Shown in pieces: positions 1 through 6,972 of a stretch of DNA of 16,933 bases. Origin of the DNA: an uncultured Lachnospiraceae bacterium (GTDB lineage: Bacteria; Bacillota; Clostridia; Lachnospirales; Lachnospiraceae); contig CAJOQO010000092.1 in NCBI GenBank assembly GCA_905236545.1, positions 1 to 16,933 on the forward strand, written 5' to 3'. Each line of letters begins with the position of its first letter. Position 1 is the stretch's first letter. The notes below the pieces were generated by a model that was given only the letters and a program-made list of their open reading frames with translations, searched no databases and was not told the DNA's origin. The translations under genes and the position numbers were made by a program.

Positions 1-2
1 CT

Positions 3-224
3 TCCGGGGATCGGAAAGCTGGTCTCTACCTTGGTGAAAGCTGGGCAACAATGCCGATCGATTGGATTACCTACTTCGCCGAGGAGCAAGAAGAGCTCCC
101 GTCAGGCGCGATCAAAGGTGCCATCGACAGGTTGAAAAGGCGTGGAATGAATCTGGTGTGTGTACTTCCATTTCCGAAAGAGAAGAGAGAAGAGCTCCGG
201 GCGGGAGTCAGACTCGTTTCCTGA
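3..224 (+). CDS. C-terminal fragment of an unrecognised protein (5' end outside window)
   Basis: An open frame enters from the left edge and ends at TGA 222-224, giving at least 73 residues. The peptide reads like real protein: a hydrophobic/aromatic stretch (MPIDWITYF), an acidic helix (AEEQEEL), then GAIKGAIDRLKRRG and a beta-like segment NLVCVLPFP, followed by a basic, charged tail. I do not recognise the family. It runs convergently toward a DNA methyltransferase (602-1601, minus), with a bidirectional terminator between them. That position would suit the cognate restriction endonuclease of an R-M pair, but no catalytic motif is visible in this fragment, so the role is inference from location only. 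Confidence 0.55.
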   Translation, partial: SGDRKAGLYLGESWATMPIDWITYFAEEQEELPSGAIKGAIDRLKRRGMNLVCVLPFPKEKREELRAGVRLVS

Positions 225-461
225 GCGGTGATTCAGGTTCTCTCCTCCGAAGACGGACAGAGTATGGCAGCGGGATTTATTGCTCGCTGTCATGTCTCGA
301 AGAGAACAGGTGATTTCCAGACTGTTCCTGAATGCGATGCGGGAAGGCGTTGCTGTGATGGAATCAGATGCAAGCAGGGGAACAAGCCTGAAACTGTGGA
401 ATACCTCGAATGAATGTCGGAGCAGACAAGGGCGTTGAGAACCATTTTGGAAGAGAATTGA
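225..461. other. Gap between the partial gene and the terminator, no confident gene
   Basis: A 48-codon frame runs from ATG 292 to TGA 436-438 on the plus strand and begins with a plausible helical peptide (MSRREQVISRLFLNAMREG). It has no Shine-Dalgarno sequence and shares the region with open frames in other registers. It may be a decayed gene remnant. I do not call it a gene. Confidence 0.4.
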
Positions 462-493
462 AATAAAAGGAAGCCATTAGGCTTCCTTTTATT
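462..493. terminator. Strong bidirectional intrinsic terminator
   Basis: A perfect 14-bp inverted repeat pairs aataaaaggaagcc (462-475) with ggcttccttttatt (480-493) around the loop atta. The GC-rich core is flanked by an A-tract on the left and a T-tract on the right, so an intrinsic terminator can form on either strand. It lies between convergent genes: the partial plus-strand gene ending at 224 and the minus-strand methyltransferase ending at 602. Confidence 0.85.
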
Positions 494-601
494 ATGTCCT
501 GAAACGGCTTCCAGTCTGCGGTGGAGAGTTGTCTGCCTGAAAGGGAAGAACGCGGAATCGAGGCGGAACACTACACAAGGAGTGCAGGATGTCAGGAAAC
601 C

Positions 602-1601
602 TTATGTGTTGCTTCTGTGGACATCTTCAACAGCCCTTGAGAGTATTCTTTTCGCAGTCCTGAAGTCGAGTCTTCTGCGGTATGCTCCGTCTTTTCGCAG
701 ACCCTTGAACGAGGTCATGAACACGTCTGACGAGACTTCCCTGTATCTGCGGAGAATCTCGTTCGCCGAGGTAATGACCTCAGACTTTTCCACATCATCG
801 GGAAGTCCGGAAATGACGGTGTAAGACCTGCACGCTGAAGAAATCTCCCATTGGTCGAAAGAGTCCGTGAAGCGGATGCCGTCGCTCCCGAGCGTGTTAT
901 CGATGCAGCACAGACCGATTGCTCCGTTCCTGTCGTTCATCTTCCAGTTAATGACCGTATTCGCGTGCAGGATTTCTTCGCATTCCTCCATCAGTTCCTT
1001 GTAAGACCCGACTCTTCTTTCCTTGATGAACAGGGAGAAATCATCGCTTCCGTTCTCTGGTGAGAACAGGGCGAGGCAGACTGGACAGTCAGTATCGTCG
1101 AACATCCTGCACGGAAGAGATATCACGGAATGAAGCCTGTTGTGGAACAGCCCCGCGGTGATGAAGCTCTCTGGGATTACTGCCGCAACGTAGTCGAGAT
1201 GCGAAAGCATGACATCGAGGCATTTTTTGTACAGGTCATCGAACTCCGGGTATCTGTATTCCATCTTCCGTCTTGCCGCAGAATTCCTTGCAAGATAGGG
1301 AGGATTTGTGACTGCAACCCTGCAGCCTGAGGGAAAGTCCTCCAGAGTGTCCCGCTGTCTGATGGTGAACTCGGGTGCTCTGTTCTCCGATGCTGGTTCG
1401 ATGTCAAAGCATTCCCATGCGGTCTTTATGCCTGCTTCCAATCATTTCAACGATGTTGTTCGCTCCTGCAAAGGGTTCGAGCACTCGATTCCTGCTGTTT
1501 TTCGGTATCTGATTCCACCATTCCATGAAGACGTCGTTCAGGAATGGATTGACGACGGTGAAGAATTGCCCCCTGAGTCTCTTGTTGATGCTGCTGTTCA
1601 T
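602..1601 (-). pseudogene. N6-adenine DNA methyltransferase (gamma class, Eco57I/TaqI-like), interrupted by a one-base frameshift
   Basis: Two overlapping minus-strand frames make one methyltransferase. The 5' part (1601 down to about 1440) starts MNSSINKRLRGQFFT and carries the motif X-like GQFFTVVNPF and SAM-binding motif I LEPFAGANN. The 3' part carries the catalytic motif IV TNPPY and runs to TAA at 604-602. The X-I-IV order fits gamma-class N6-adenine methylases with a C-terminal target-recognition region. Removing one G (plus-strand C 1438 or 1439) joins the frames as ...IVEMI-EAGIKTAW..., giving 332 residues with motif I at 41-49 and NPPY at 99-102. The start is fixed by an in-frame TGA two codons upstream and an aaaggggg SD. 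As written, translation stops after about 65 residues without the catalytic motif. It could be a decayed orphan or R-M methylase, or a sequencing error in an intact gene. Confidence 0.85.
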
Positions 1602-1781
1602 ATCGCTTCAAGCCCCCTTTCATGCTCAACATGTCGGGCGGGGGCTGGTCAGGATGGACTTTCATATGTGGAATCCGGGGAGATGGGGATGACGGATTCC
1701 CGGAACAATGTCTTGATTTGCCTCGGAAATAATGGGAAAATATAGGTAGACATTGAGAGTCGGACGACGGGAGGACAGCCG

Positions 1782-2723
1782 ATGACGGATGAAACCAAAG
1801 AACTGACGGAGCAGGAGCGGAAGGAACAGATTGAATACCATCTGGCAGAACTGAAGAAACTCCGCGCTGTACCACGCAGTGACTGGCATGCGGGATTTGA
1901 AGCGTTACTTCGGATTGAAACGCACAAATATGCTGACCGTGTACATATCCGCACAGAAGAGGAAATCGGGGAAGTTCCGCCAAGGACGGACTTTGTGATT
2001 CTGGTGGAAGATGAAGAGGTTGACTGGGAAAAGGCTGTTTTCAGGATTTTCCGAAAGATCAATATTCTCGAATACAAGAATCCGCATGATTCACTGAACG
2101 AGCGGGTACTTCGTAAGGTTTGTGGTTATGCCAACCTCTATATTGGGATAGCTGAACATGAAGGTGAGCGTCCGGCTGAACAGGTGACCGTTTCCATTTT
2201 CCGGGCTGTGAAGAATCTTGAAATGTTCGAAGAGATGGAAAAGGAAGGCACGCTCGTCAGGGATGGGACACCGGGGATTTATCATGTGAAAGGGTACACA
2301 AATCTTCCTTTCCAGATCATTATCACAGGTGAGCTGAAGGGAGATGAATATGCAGCGTACCGTGCACTGACAGATAAAGTCGATGAAGCAGATGTCAAAC
2401 GAATTATCGAAGGAGTCGGGCAGGAAAAGGATGATGCCGTCAGGGAGCATTACAGAGTACTGCTTCAGCTGGTAATAGAGAAGAATCCACAATTTATCGA
2501 AGCGATAAGGAGGAATCCGATGATGGAAGACGTATTGATGGAGATTGTGAAGGATAGAGTGGATGAACGAGTTGATGCCGAAAGACAGCAGACTACTGTG
2601 ACCCACATCAACGATATTATGACGAAGCTGAAGTATACGGCTGAACAAGCTATGGATTTGCTGAGTATCCCTCAGTCACAGCGCAGTACCTATGCAGGAC
2701 TTGTGGGGAAGAAAACGCGATAA
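1782..2723 (+). CDS. Rpn-family PD-(D/E)XK nuclease / putative transposase-like protein
   Basis: This 313-residue protein matches the Rpn (recombination-promoting nuclease, formerly 'PD-(D/E)XK transposase') group common in gut Firmicutes. The nuclease core is visible: D70 in PPRTDFVILV, then E97-x-K99 in NILEYKNPHD, followed by helix NERVLRKVCGYANLY. A glutamate-rich N-terminal helix (about 1-30) precedes the core. The C-terminal third is helical and charged (VDERVDAERQQ) and ends in a short region, TAEQAMDLLSIPQ, that is typical of the family tail. Start ATG 1782 has a good SD (gggagga, 6 nt upstream). Family members are Mg2+-dependent endonucleases that promote recA-independent recombination. 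It stands alone, between a broken methylase and a decayed IS-like sequence, as expected for an accessory gene. The family call is firm; activity here is inferred. Confidence 0.85.
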   Translation: MTDETKELTEQERKEQIEYHLAELKKLRAVPRSDWHAGFEALLRIETHKYADRVHIRTEEEIGEVPPRTDFVILVEDEEVDWEKAVFRIFRKINILEYKNPHDSLNERVLRKVCGYANLYIGIAEHEGERPAEQVTVSIFRAVKNLEMFEEMEKEGTLVRDGTPGIYHVKGYTNLPFQIIITGELKGDEYAAYRALTDKVDEADVKRIIEGVGQEKDDAVREHYRVLLQLVIEKNPQFIEAIRRNPMMEDVLMEIVKDRVDERVDAERQQTTVTHINDIMTKLKYTAEQAMDLLSIPQSQRSTYAGLVGKKTR

Positions 2724-2734
2724 GCAGCGTGCAG

Positions 2735-2767
2735 TTCTGTGATGATGAACACAGAAAAATTTGTTTT
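2735..2767 (+). terminator. Probable intrinsic terminator of the Rpn-family gene
   Basis: A 7-bp stem (ttctgtg 2735-2741 with cacagaa 2750-2756, loop atgatgaa) begins 12 nt after the stop codon. It is followed by aaatttgtttt, an interrupted T-rich run. The stem is AT-rich and the T-tract imperfect, so this is a moderate call. Confidence 0.5.
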
Positions 2768-2844
2768 AAAATTGTTCAAGGAGGTTGATAGGCATGTTCC
2801 GTAACGCTACGCTCAGGCAGGCAGGATAACTACGCCCTTTTTGT

Positions 2845-2990
2845 GTGAATCTGGGATGACCTTTTCCGTCTGCGGGTTGATTCAGGGCTGAGGGGTTGAA
2901 GCCCACGCAGGCGGCTGAATGCCTGCTGTCAGGGAAGCGGGAAGCCTCAGGTTTCACCTGCCTGCGAATAAGATGAAGAACTACGGCTAA
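2845..2990 (+). mobile_element. Probable decayed 3' end of an IS200/IS605-type element (tnpB tail plus guide-RNA-like end)
   Basis: The stretch aagcgggaagcctcaggttt, followed by the small hairpin caggt-ttc-acctg (about 2947-2959), resembles the conserved right end of IS605-group elements, where the tnpB C-terminus overlaps the omegaRNA. One plus frame (2881-2973, stop 2974-2976) encodes AEGLKPT...SGKREASGF, similar in style to TnpB C-terminal tails (conserved K-R/Q-E-A/P near the end). No upstream TnpB coding sequence survives, as 2724-2880 is full of stops in this frame. The resemblance is from memory of family ends, not from an alignment, so confidence is limited. Confidence 0.4.
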
Positions 2991-3018
2991 GGAAAGAAAA
3001 ATGCATTTTTTCTTCCTT
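2989..3018. terminator. Terminator-like hairpin
   Basis: aaggaaagaaaaa (2989-3001) pairs with ttttttcttcctt (3006-3018) around tgca, with one A-C mismatch and one G-U pair. The downstream sequence ggtcgttttctttt is T-rich. It follows the IS-like remnant and sits upstream of the next operon, so it would block readthrough from the left. Confidence 0.5.
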
Positions 3019-3261
3019 GGTCGTTTTCTTTTGCCTGAACGCTCCTGCGGTGTTACACATTACGCACATTACACACGGAAATCAAAGTAATATAGAGCGT
3101 GAAGAAAAAAAAGAGTGAGAGCGTGCATGAAGCTTCTCTCTATTCTATGAATTCACCTTCTTTTCACAGATTCCCGCCCGGAAACTAATGTCTGTCTAAT
3201 CTTCGTGGAATAGGATGCGTAAACAGCAATGCACTGCAGCCTGGAAAGGAGAATATACAAA
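3019..3261 (+). other. Upstream region of the VTC operon
   Basis: No gene is seen here. The region contains a short imperfect direct repeat (acacattac / gcacattac, about 3053-3073) and A-rich sequence. A weak promoter candidate is TTCACA (3163-3168), a 17-nt spacer and TAATGT (3186-3191); its -10 matches consensus poorly. An SD aaaggag (3244-3250) serves the ATG at 3262. The operon promoter is presumably here but is not clearly defined. Confidence 0.4.
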
Positions 3262-3951
3262 ATGATGTCTCAGACAGATGTGTCCTGGCGGAACGAGGTG
3301 AAACATTTCCTCAGCAGAAGTGATCTGCTGTCGATCCGGCAGCGCCTTCGGACCGTCATGGAGCCGGACGCGCATGCGGTCGGAGGAAAATACTTGATCC
3401 GGAGCCTGTACTTCGACTCCCCGCAGGACAAAGCGCTCCGGGAAAAGATCGACGGTGTCAACCAGCGGGAGAAATTCAGGATCCGTTATTACAACGGTGA
3501 TACGTCCTTTATTCATCTGGAGAAAAAGAGCAAACACAACAGTCTCGGCACAAAATACAGCGTGCGCCTGAGCGCAGATGAAGCACAGAAGATCGTGGAC
3601 GGAGAAACGGACTGGATGCTGGACCCGGGCAGGCCTCTTCTGGAAGAGCTGTATGTCAAGATGCACAGCCAGCAGCTGCGGCCGAAGACAATCGTAGATT
3701 ATACCCGGGAGCCGTTTATCTACCGGCCAGGGAACGTCCGCGTGACCTTCGACTACAATATCCGGACCGGTCTGATGTGTACGGATTTCCTGAACCCGGA
3801 CTGTGTCACCATTCCCGCGGGAGCGCCTGTGGTGCTGATGGAAGTCAAGTGGGATGCCTATCTTCCATCCGTGATCCGCTGCCTGCTGCAGGAAAGCGGC
3901 CGGCAGTCCACTGCCTTTTCCAAATACGCAGCCTGCCGGATCTATGACTGA
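3262..3951 (+). CDS. VTC-domain (polyphosphate polymerase-like) protein
   Basis: This 229-residue protein has the VTC/CYTH-type tunnel fold signature. The elements are RNEVKHF at 10-16, YFDS at 50-53, KFRIRYY at 71-77 (the paired arginines R73/R75 matching the phosphate-binding pair of yeast Vtc4), HLEKKSK at 85-91, the strand VRVTFDYNIRTG, the acidic/basic LMEVKWDAYLP, and a C-terminal AFSKYAACR. Vtc4 makes polyphosphate from ATP; bacterial VTC proteins are mostly uncharacterised. No membrane segment is visible, so it is cytosolic. Frame-open sequence extends to ATG 3229, but the SD aaaggag 11 nt before ATG 3262 favours the shorter start (a second ATG follows directly). It leads an operon with DUF4956 and a Cthe_2159-like protein, a recurring Clostridia arrangement. 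The polymer made is inferred, not known. Confidence 0.88.
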   Translation: MMSQTDVSWRNEVKHFLSRSDLLSIRQRLRTVMEPDAHAVGGKYLIRSLYFDSPQDKALREKIDGVNQREKFRIRYYNGDTSFIHLEKKSKHNSLGTKYSVRLSADEAQKIVDGETDWMLDPGRPLLEELYVKMHSQQLRPKTIVDYTREPFIYRPGNVRVTFDYNIRTGLMCTDFLNPDCVTIPAGAPVVLMEVKWDAYLPSVIRCLLQESGRQSTAFSKYAACRIYD

Positions 3952-4056
3952 ACCGGCGCGAGGCTTTGCGCAAGTTTTCTTACAACATAATGAAACACAA
4001 TCCCGGGAGCCTGCAAGTGCTGCCCGGCACCCATTTTCATTATCAGGAGGTTTCTC

Positions 4057-4728
4057 ATGAGTTTTTCCGATATCTTCAAATCCGGTTTTCTGGAAAATGT
4101 AACTGCCGTCAGTGTATTTGACATGGCGCTGGCCATGGTTCTGGCCTTCGCGCTCGGCCTGTTTATCTTTCTGATCTATAAGAAGACCTATGCAGGTGTC
4201 ATGTATTCTTCCAGTTTCGGAGTGACGCTGGTCGCCCTGTCCATGATCACCACACTGGTCATCCTCGCAGTCACATCGAATGTAGTGTTGTCCCTGGGTA
4301 TGGTCGGTGCTCTCTCCATCGTCCGTTTCCGTGCAGCGATCAAAGAACCTCTGGATATTGCATTCCTGTTCTGGTCGATCGCAGTCGGCATCGTCCTTGC
4401 GGCAGGCATGATCCCGCTGGCGGTCTTCGGCAGTGTGATCATCGGCCTGATCATTCTGGTCTTTGCCAATCACAAGGAACACTCCAACCCGTTCATCGTT
4501 GTGCTGCAGTGCAAGGATCACCCTTCGGAAGAAGCTGCGGTTGAATTCCTGAAAGCTCATACCCTCCGCTGCGCGGTCAAGAGCAAGACAGCACAGCAGG
4601 GGCTGGTGGAACTGAATCTGGATGTGCGCCTGAAGAGTGACAATACGGACTTCATCAACGCAATGAGTGCTCTGGACGGCGTCAAGAGCGTGGTCCTGGT
4701 CAGCTACAACGGCGAATACATGGGATAA
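4057..4728 (+). CDS. DUF4956 family membrane protein
   Basis: This is a 223-residue integral membrane protein. Hydrophobic segments lie at about 21-42, 50-75, 78-90, 100-120 and 122-142, followed by a soluble C-terminal domain of about 75 residues (from NHKEHSNPF). The signature SLGMVGALSIVRFRAAIKEP, followed by an LFWSIAVGI segment, is the DUF4956 hallmark. The conserved polar R-F-R and K-E-P at the membrane edge suggest a functional pore or ligand site, but the biochemical role of the family is unknown. SD caggagg lies 7 nt before ATG 4057. The gene follows the VTC gene by 105 bp and precedes the beta-helix gene by 12 bp. DUF4956 genes are commonly found beside VTC genes, so a partnership such as transport, anchoring or control of the VTC product is a reasonable inference. 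Confidence 0.88.
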   Translation: MSFSDIFKSGFLENVTAVSVFDMALAMVLAFALGLFIFLIYKKTYAGVMYSSSFGVTLVALSMITTLVILAVTSNVVLSLGMVGALSIVRFRAAIKEPLDIAFLFWSIAVGIVLAAGMIPLAVFGSVIIGLIILVFANHKEHSNPFIVVLQCKDHPSEEAAVEFLKAHTLRCAVKSKTAQQGLVELNLDVRLKSDNTDFINAMSALDGVKSVVLVSYNGEYMG

Positions 4729-4740
4729 GAGGTGATCTTC

Positions 4741-6708
4741 ATGTCAACAGGCAAACACATTAACAGTATCTGCGTCGCGGTCACACTGGCTGCCGTTCTC
4801 CTTACCATCCTGTTTATGAACGGACAGGCGCTGGGAGTCGGACTGGTCGTCGACGCAGACAGTGAGAGTCATTCGGACAGTACTTATTTTACAGACAATG
4901 ACCTGGCGGCGGACTGGGACACTTCCTCAGCGACGCTCATCACGCTGGAGGGTGACTCCGTCTCCATCAGCGGCAGCAACGCCTACGAATACGATGGAAA
5001 TGTCGTGATCTCGAACTCCGGAACCTACGTCGTATCCGGAATGCTGGATGACGGCTATATCTCCGTCAATGCCAACGCCAACTCGAAGGTATGGATCCTG
5101 TTTCAGGACGTAACCATATCCTGCAGCGACAACGCCTGCCTGCGGGTGGACGAGGCGGACAAGGTATTCCTGACACTGGCAGACGGTACAACGAACACAC
5201 TGACCGGCGGATCCGAGCTGTCAGAGGAGGCTCTGGAAGACGGAACCTACGGCGTGATCTTCGCCCATGACGATCTGACCATCAACGGCACCGGATCTCT
5301 GACGATCGAAGCAGGTTATAAACACGGCATCAAAGCCAATGACGACCTTGTGATCACCGGCGGCACCATCACGATCGACGCGCCGTCCGACGCGATCCAT
5401 GCCAACGACAGCTTCCGCCTGTGCAATGCGGCCCTGGATCTGACCGCCGAAGATGACGGTATCCTTGTGGAAAATGAAGAAGAGGAAGAAGGCTATCTCT
5501 ACATTGAGAGCGGAAGCATAACTGTGAATGCAGGCGGAGACGCCCTCCACGCGAACGGCAATCTGGCCATCGAAGGAGGAAAAATCCTTATCAACAGCTG
5601 CTATGAAGGCATCGAAGCACTTACCGTCGATATCAGCGGCGGAAACCTTACCATCTATTCCACGGATGACGGTATCAACGCAAGCGGCGGAAGCCAGGAC
5701 AGTTTCGGTGCAGGCGCCGCATCTGAATCAGAACAGTCTGGGACGGCGTCCTCTGAAGATTCCTGGATTCACATCAGCGGCGGTACGATCACCATCATCA
5801 ATGAAAACGGCAATGACGCAGACGGGATCGACTCCAACGGAAGTCTCCTCATCAGCGGCGGAACGGTCCTTGTCAGTCTCACAGGCGGCGGTACCAACAA
5901 CGCGATCGATGTCGCTTCGGAATACGGCGGGATCATCGAGATCAGCGGCGGCACTGTCATAGCCTGCGGAGGTTCCTCCATGGTGGGATCCGTCAGCAGT
6001 ACCTCCACACAGTGCTCAGTGATGTACAACACTTCAGAAAGTATGGAGGCTGGTACTGCGCTGTCTGTGGCAACAACAGACGGGGAAGAGATCCTGAGCT
6101 GGGAAGTTCCATGCAGCTTCTCCAGCGCGATCCTGAGCAGCCCGCAGATGAGCCTTGAAGAATCCTATACGATCCTGATGGGCGAGGAAGAAGAGTCCGT
6201 CACGCTGGAACAGACTGTCACAACGCTTGGGGAAATCGGCGGCATGATGGCAGGCGGGGCCATGCCCGACGGCATGCAGAGCAGTACGCACAATATGACG
6301 CCACCTGCCGGTGAGAATACGACAGAAGGCACGGCTGACAGTGCTGAAGACAGTACAACCGGCAGTACTGCAGACAGCGCACAGGTGGGTGCACCGCAGA
6401 ACATGACGCCGCCTGCCGGCGAGGATACGACGGAAGGAAGCACTGACGAGGCTGCAGAAGACACGGAGAATAACGGAATGCCCGACAACATGCAGAATAT
6501 GGGACATCCCGGCGGCGGGATGGGCGGTCCGCAGGCGGACGGAAATGCACAGTTTCAGCCCGGCCAGAAATTCGAAGCCGCTCAGTCAGAATCCGAAGAA
6601 AACGTAACCACCGTCCTTTCCTATGACCGGTCTGTCTACATCCTGCTGCTGGCAAGCTGGATCGCCCTGGTAATCGGACTTGTGGTCGCAATCCGTTACC
6701 GCAGATAA
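4741..6708 (+). CDS. Exported carbohydrate-binding beta-helix protein (Cthe_2159 type), anchored at both ends
   Basis: 655 residues. An N-terminal hydrophobic segment (about 8-32) acts as signal or anchor. Next come right-handed beta-helix turns built from recurring ISGGTITI-, LTINGTGSLTIEAG- and DAIHAN-like units (roughly 70-430), rich in Asp/Asn as in Ca2+-binding members of the Cthe_2159 family (cellulose/polygalacturonate binding in C. thermocellum). Then follow a short beta region, a Thr/Ser/Gly/Met-rich linker (about 500-620) with a 36-residue repeat, and a final TM segment (YILLLASWIALVIGLVVAI) with a basic stop RYRR. Start ATG 4741 is preferred over the in-frame GTG 4732, because agaggtga lies just upstream. 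It is 12 bp from DUF4956, so co-transcription is expected. Related clusters often include a CotH kinase, but none is seen here. Surface location is well supported; the ligand is not. Confidence 0.88.
   Translation: MSTGKHINSICVAVTLAAVLLTILFMNGQALGVGLVVDADSESHSDSTYFTDNDLAADWDTSSATLITLEGDSVSISGSNAYEYDGNVVISNSGTYVVSGMLDDGYISVNANANSKVWILFQDVTISCSDNACLRVDEADKVFLTLADGTTNTLTGGSELSEEALEDGTYGVIFAHDDLTINGTGSLTIEAGYKHGIKANDDLVITGGTITIDAPSDAIHANDSFRLCNAALDLTAEDDGILVENEEEEEGYLYIESGSITVNAGGDALHANGNLAIEGGKILINSCYEGIEALTVDISGGNLTIYSTDDGINASGGSQDSFGAGAASESEQSGTASSEDSWIHISGGTITIINENGNDADGIDSNGSLLISGGTVLVSLTGGGTNNAIDVASEYGGIIEISGGTVIACGGSSMVGSVSSTSTQCSVMYNTSESMEAGTALSVATTDGEEILSWEVPCSFSSAILSSPQMSLEESYTILMGEEEESVTLEQTVTTLGEIGGMMAGGAMPDGMQSSTHNMTPPAGENTTEGTADSAEDSTTGSTADSAQVGAPQNMTPPAGEDTTEGSTDEAAEDTENNGMPDNMQNMGHPGGGMGGPQADGNAQFQPGQKFEAAQSESEENVTTVLSYDRSVYILLLASWIALVIGLVVAIRYRR
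6292..6438 (+). repeat. 108-nt period direct repeat encoding the surface-protein linker
   Basis: The 39-nt block at 6292-6330 (NMTPPAGENTTEG) recurs at 6400-6438 (NMTPPAGEDTTEG) with mostly synonymous or conservative changes, separated by DSAEDS/ADSA-rich sequence. The period is 36 codons. This looks like an old in-frame duplication lengthening the linker between the beta-helix and the C-terminal membrane anchor. Confidence 0.8.
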
Positions 6709-6738
6709 AGCCGGCTTAAAAGAAAATGGCACAAAGAT

Positions 6739-6769
6739 AAATAAAAAAGAGCCGCCACACAACGGCGGC
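6739..6769 (-). terminator. Intrinsic terminator read on the minus strand
   Basis: Stem gccgcc (6751-6756) pairs with ggcggc (6764-6769) around loop acacaac. The plus strand has an A-run before the stem (ataaaaaa, 6741-6748) and no T-run after it. On the minus strand the hairpin is therefore followed by TCTTTTTTAT, a standard terminator. No minus-strand gene is seen upstream of it within several kilobases. It may limit antisense transcripts, or serve as a weak plus-strand hairpin after 6708. Confidence 0.6.
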
Positions 6770-6845
6770 AATGTAACAGCAGCGGGACAGTCAGCAATTC
6801 GGTTGCTCAGACAAAACACAGTCGAATTGTTGGTATTACTGGAGA

Positions 6846-6874
6846 TTGTCATTCGGAATGTGGAATACTATAAT
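6846..6874 (+). promoter_or_regulatory. Near-consensus sigma-A promoter for the HD-GYP gene
   Basis: TTGTCA (6846-6851), a 17-nt spacer and a perfect TATAAT (6869-6874). The predicted start is near 6881, leaving a leader of about 90 nt before GTG 6973. No c-di-GMP (GEMM) riboswitch motif is recognised in that leader. Confidence 0.8.
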
Positions 6875-6972
6875 GATTACAGCGTGAAGAGCGGAACAAT
6901 CCGTAATCGACTTTTGGCAGGTTAATCATATCGTATCGTGGAATGGCTTTTGAAATACAGGAGGACATAACC

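Noticed and set aside
292..438. 48-codon plus-strand ORF as a small gene
   Set aside because: No Shine-Dalgarno sequence, no recognisable family, and other frames are equally open.
2766..2957. 63-codon minus-strand ORF
   Set aside because: No SD, and it overlaps the IS-like remnant; composition looks random.
3196..4560. Long minus-strand open frame (454 codons) opposite the VTC and DUF4956 genes
   Set aside because: It spans two clearly conserved plus-strand genes and their gap; its product is low-complexity in His/Asp/Gln/Arg with no family features, as expected for an antisense shadow.
6943..6972. ATG at 6943 as the start of the HD-GYP gene
   Set aside because: The only strong SD (aggagg, 6959-6964) lies downstream of this ATG and is correctly spaced for GTG 6973.
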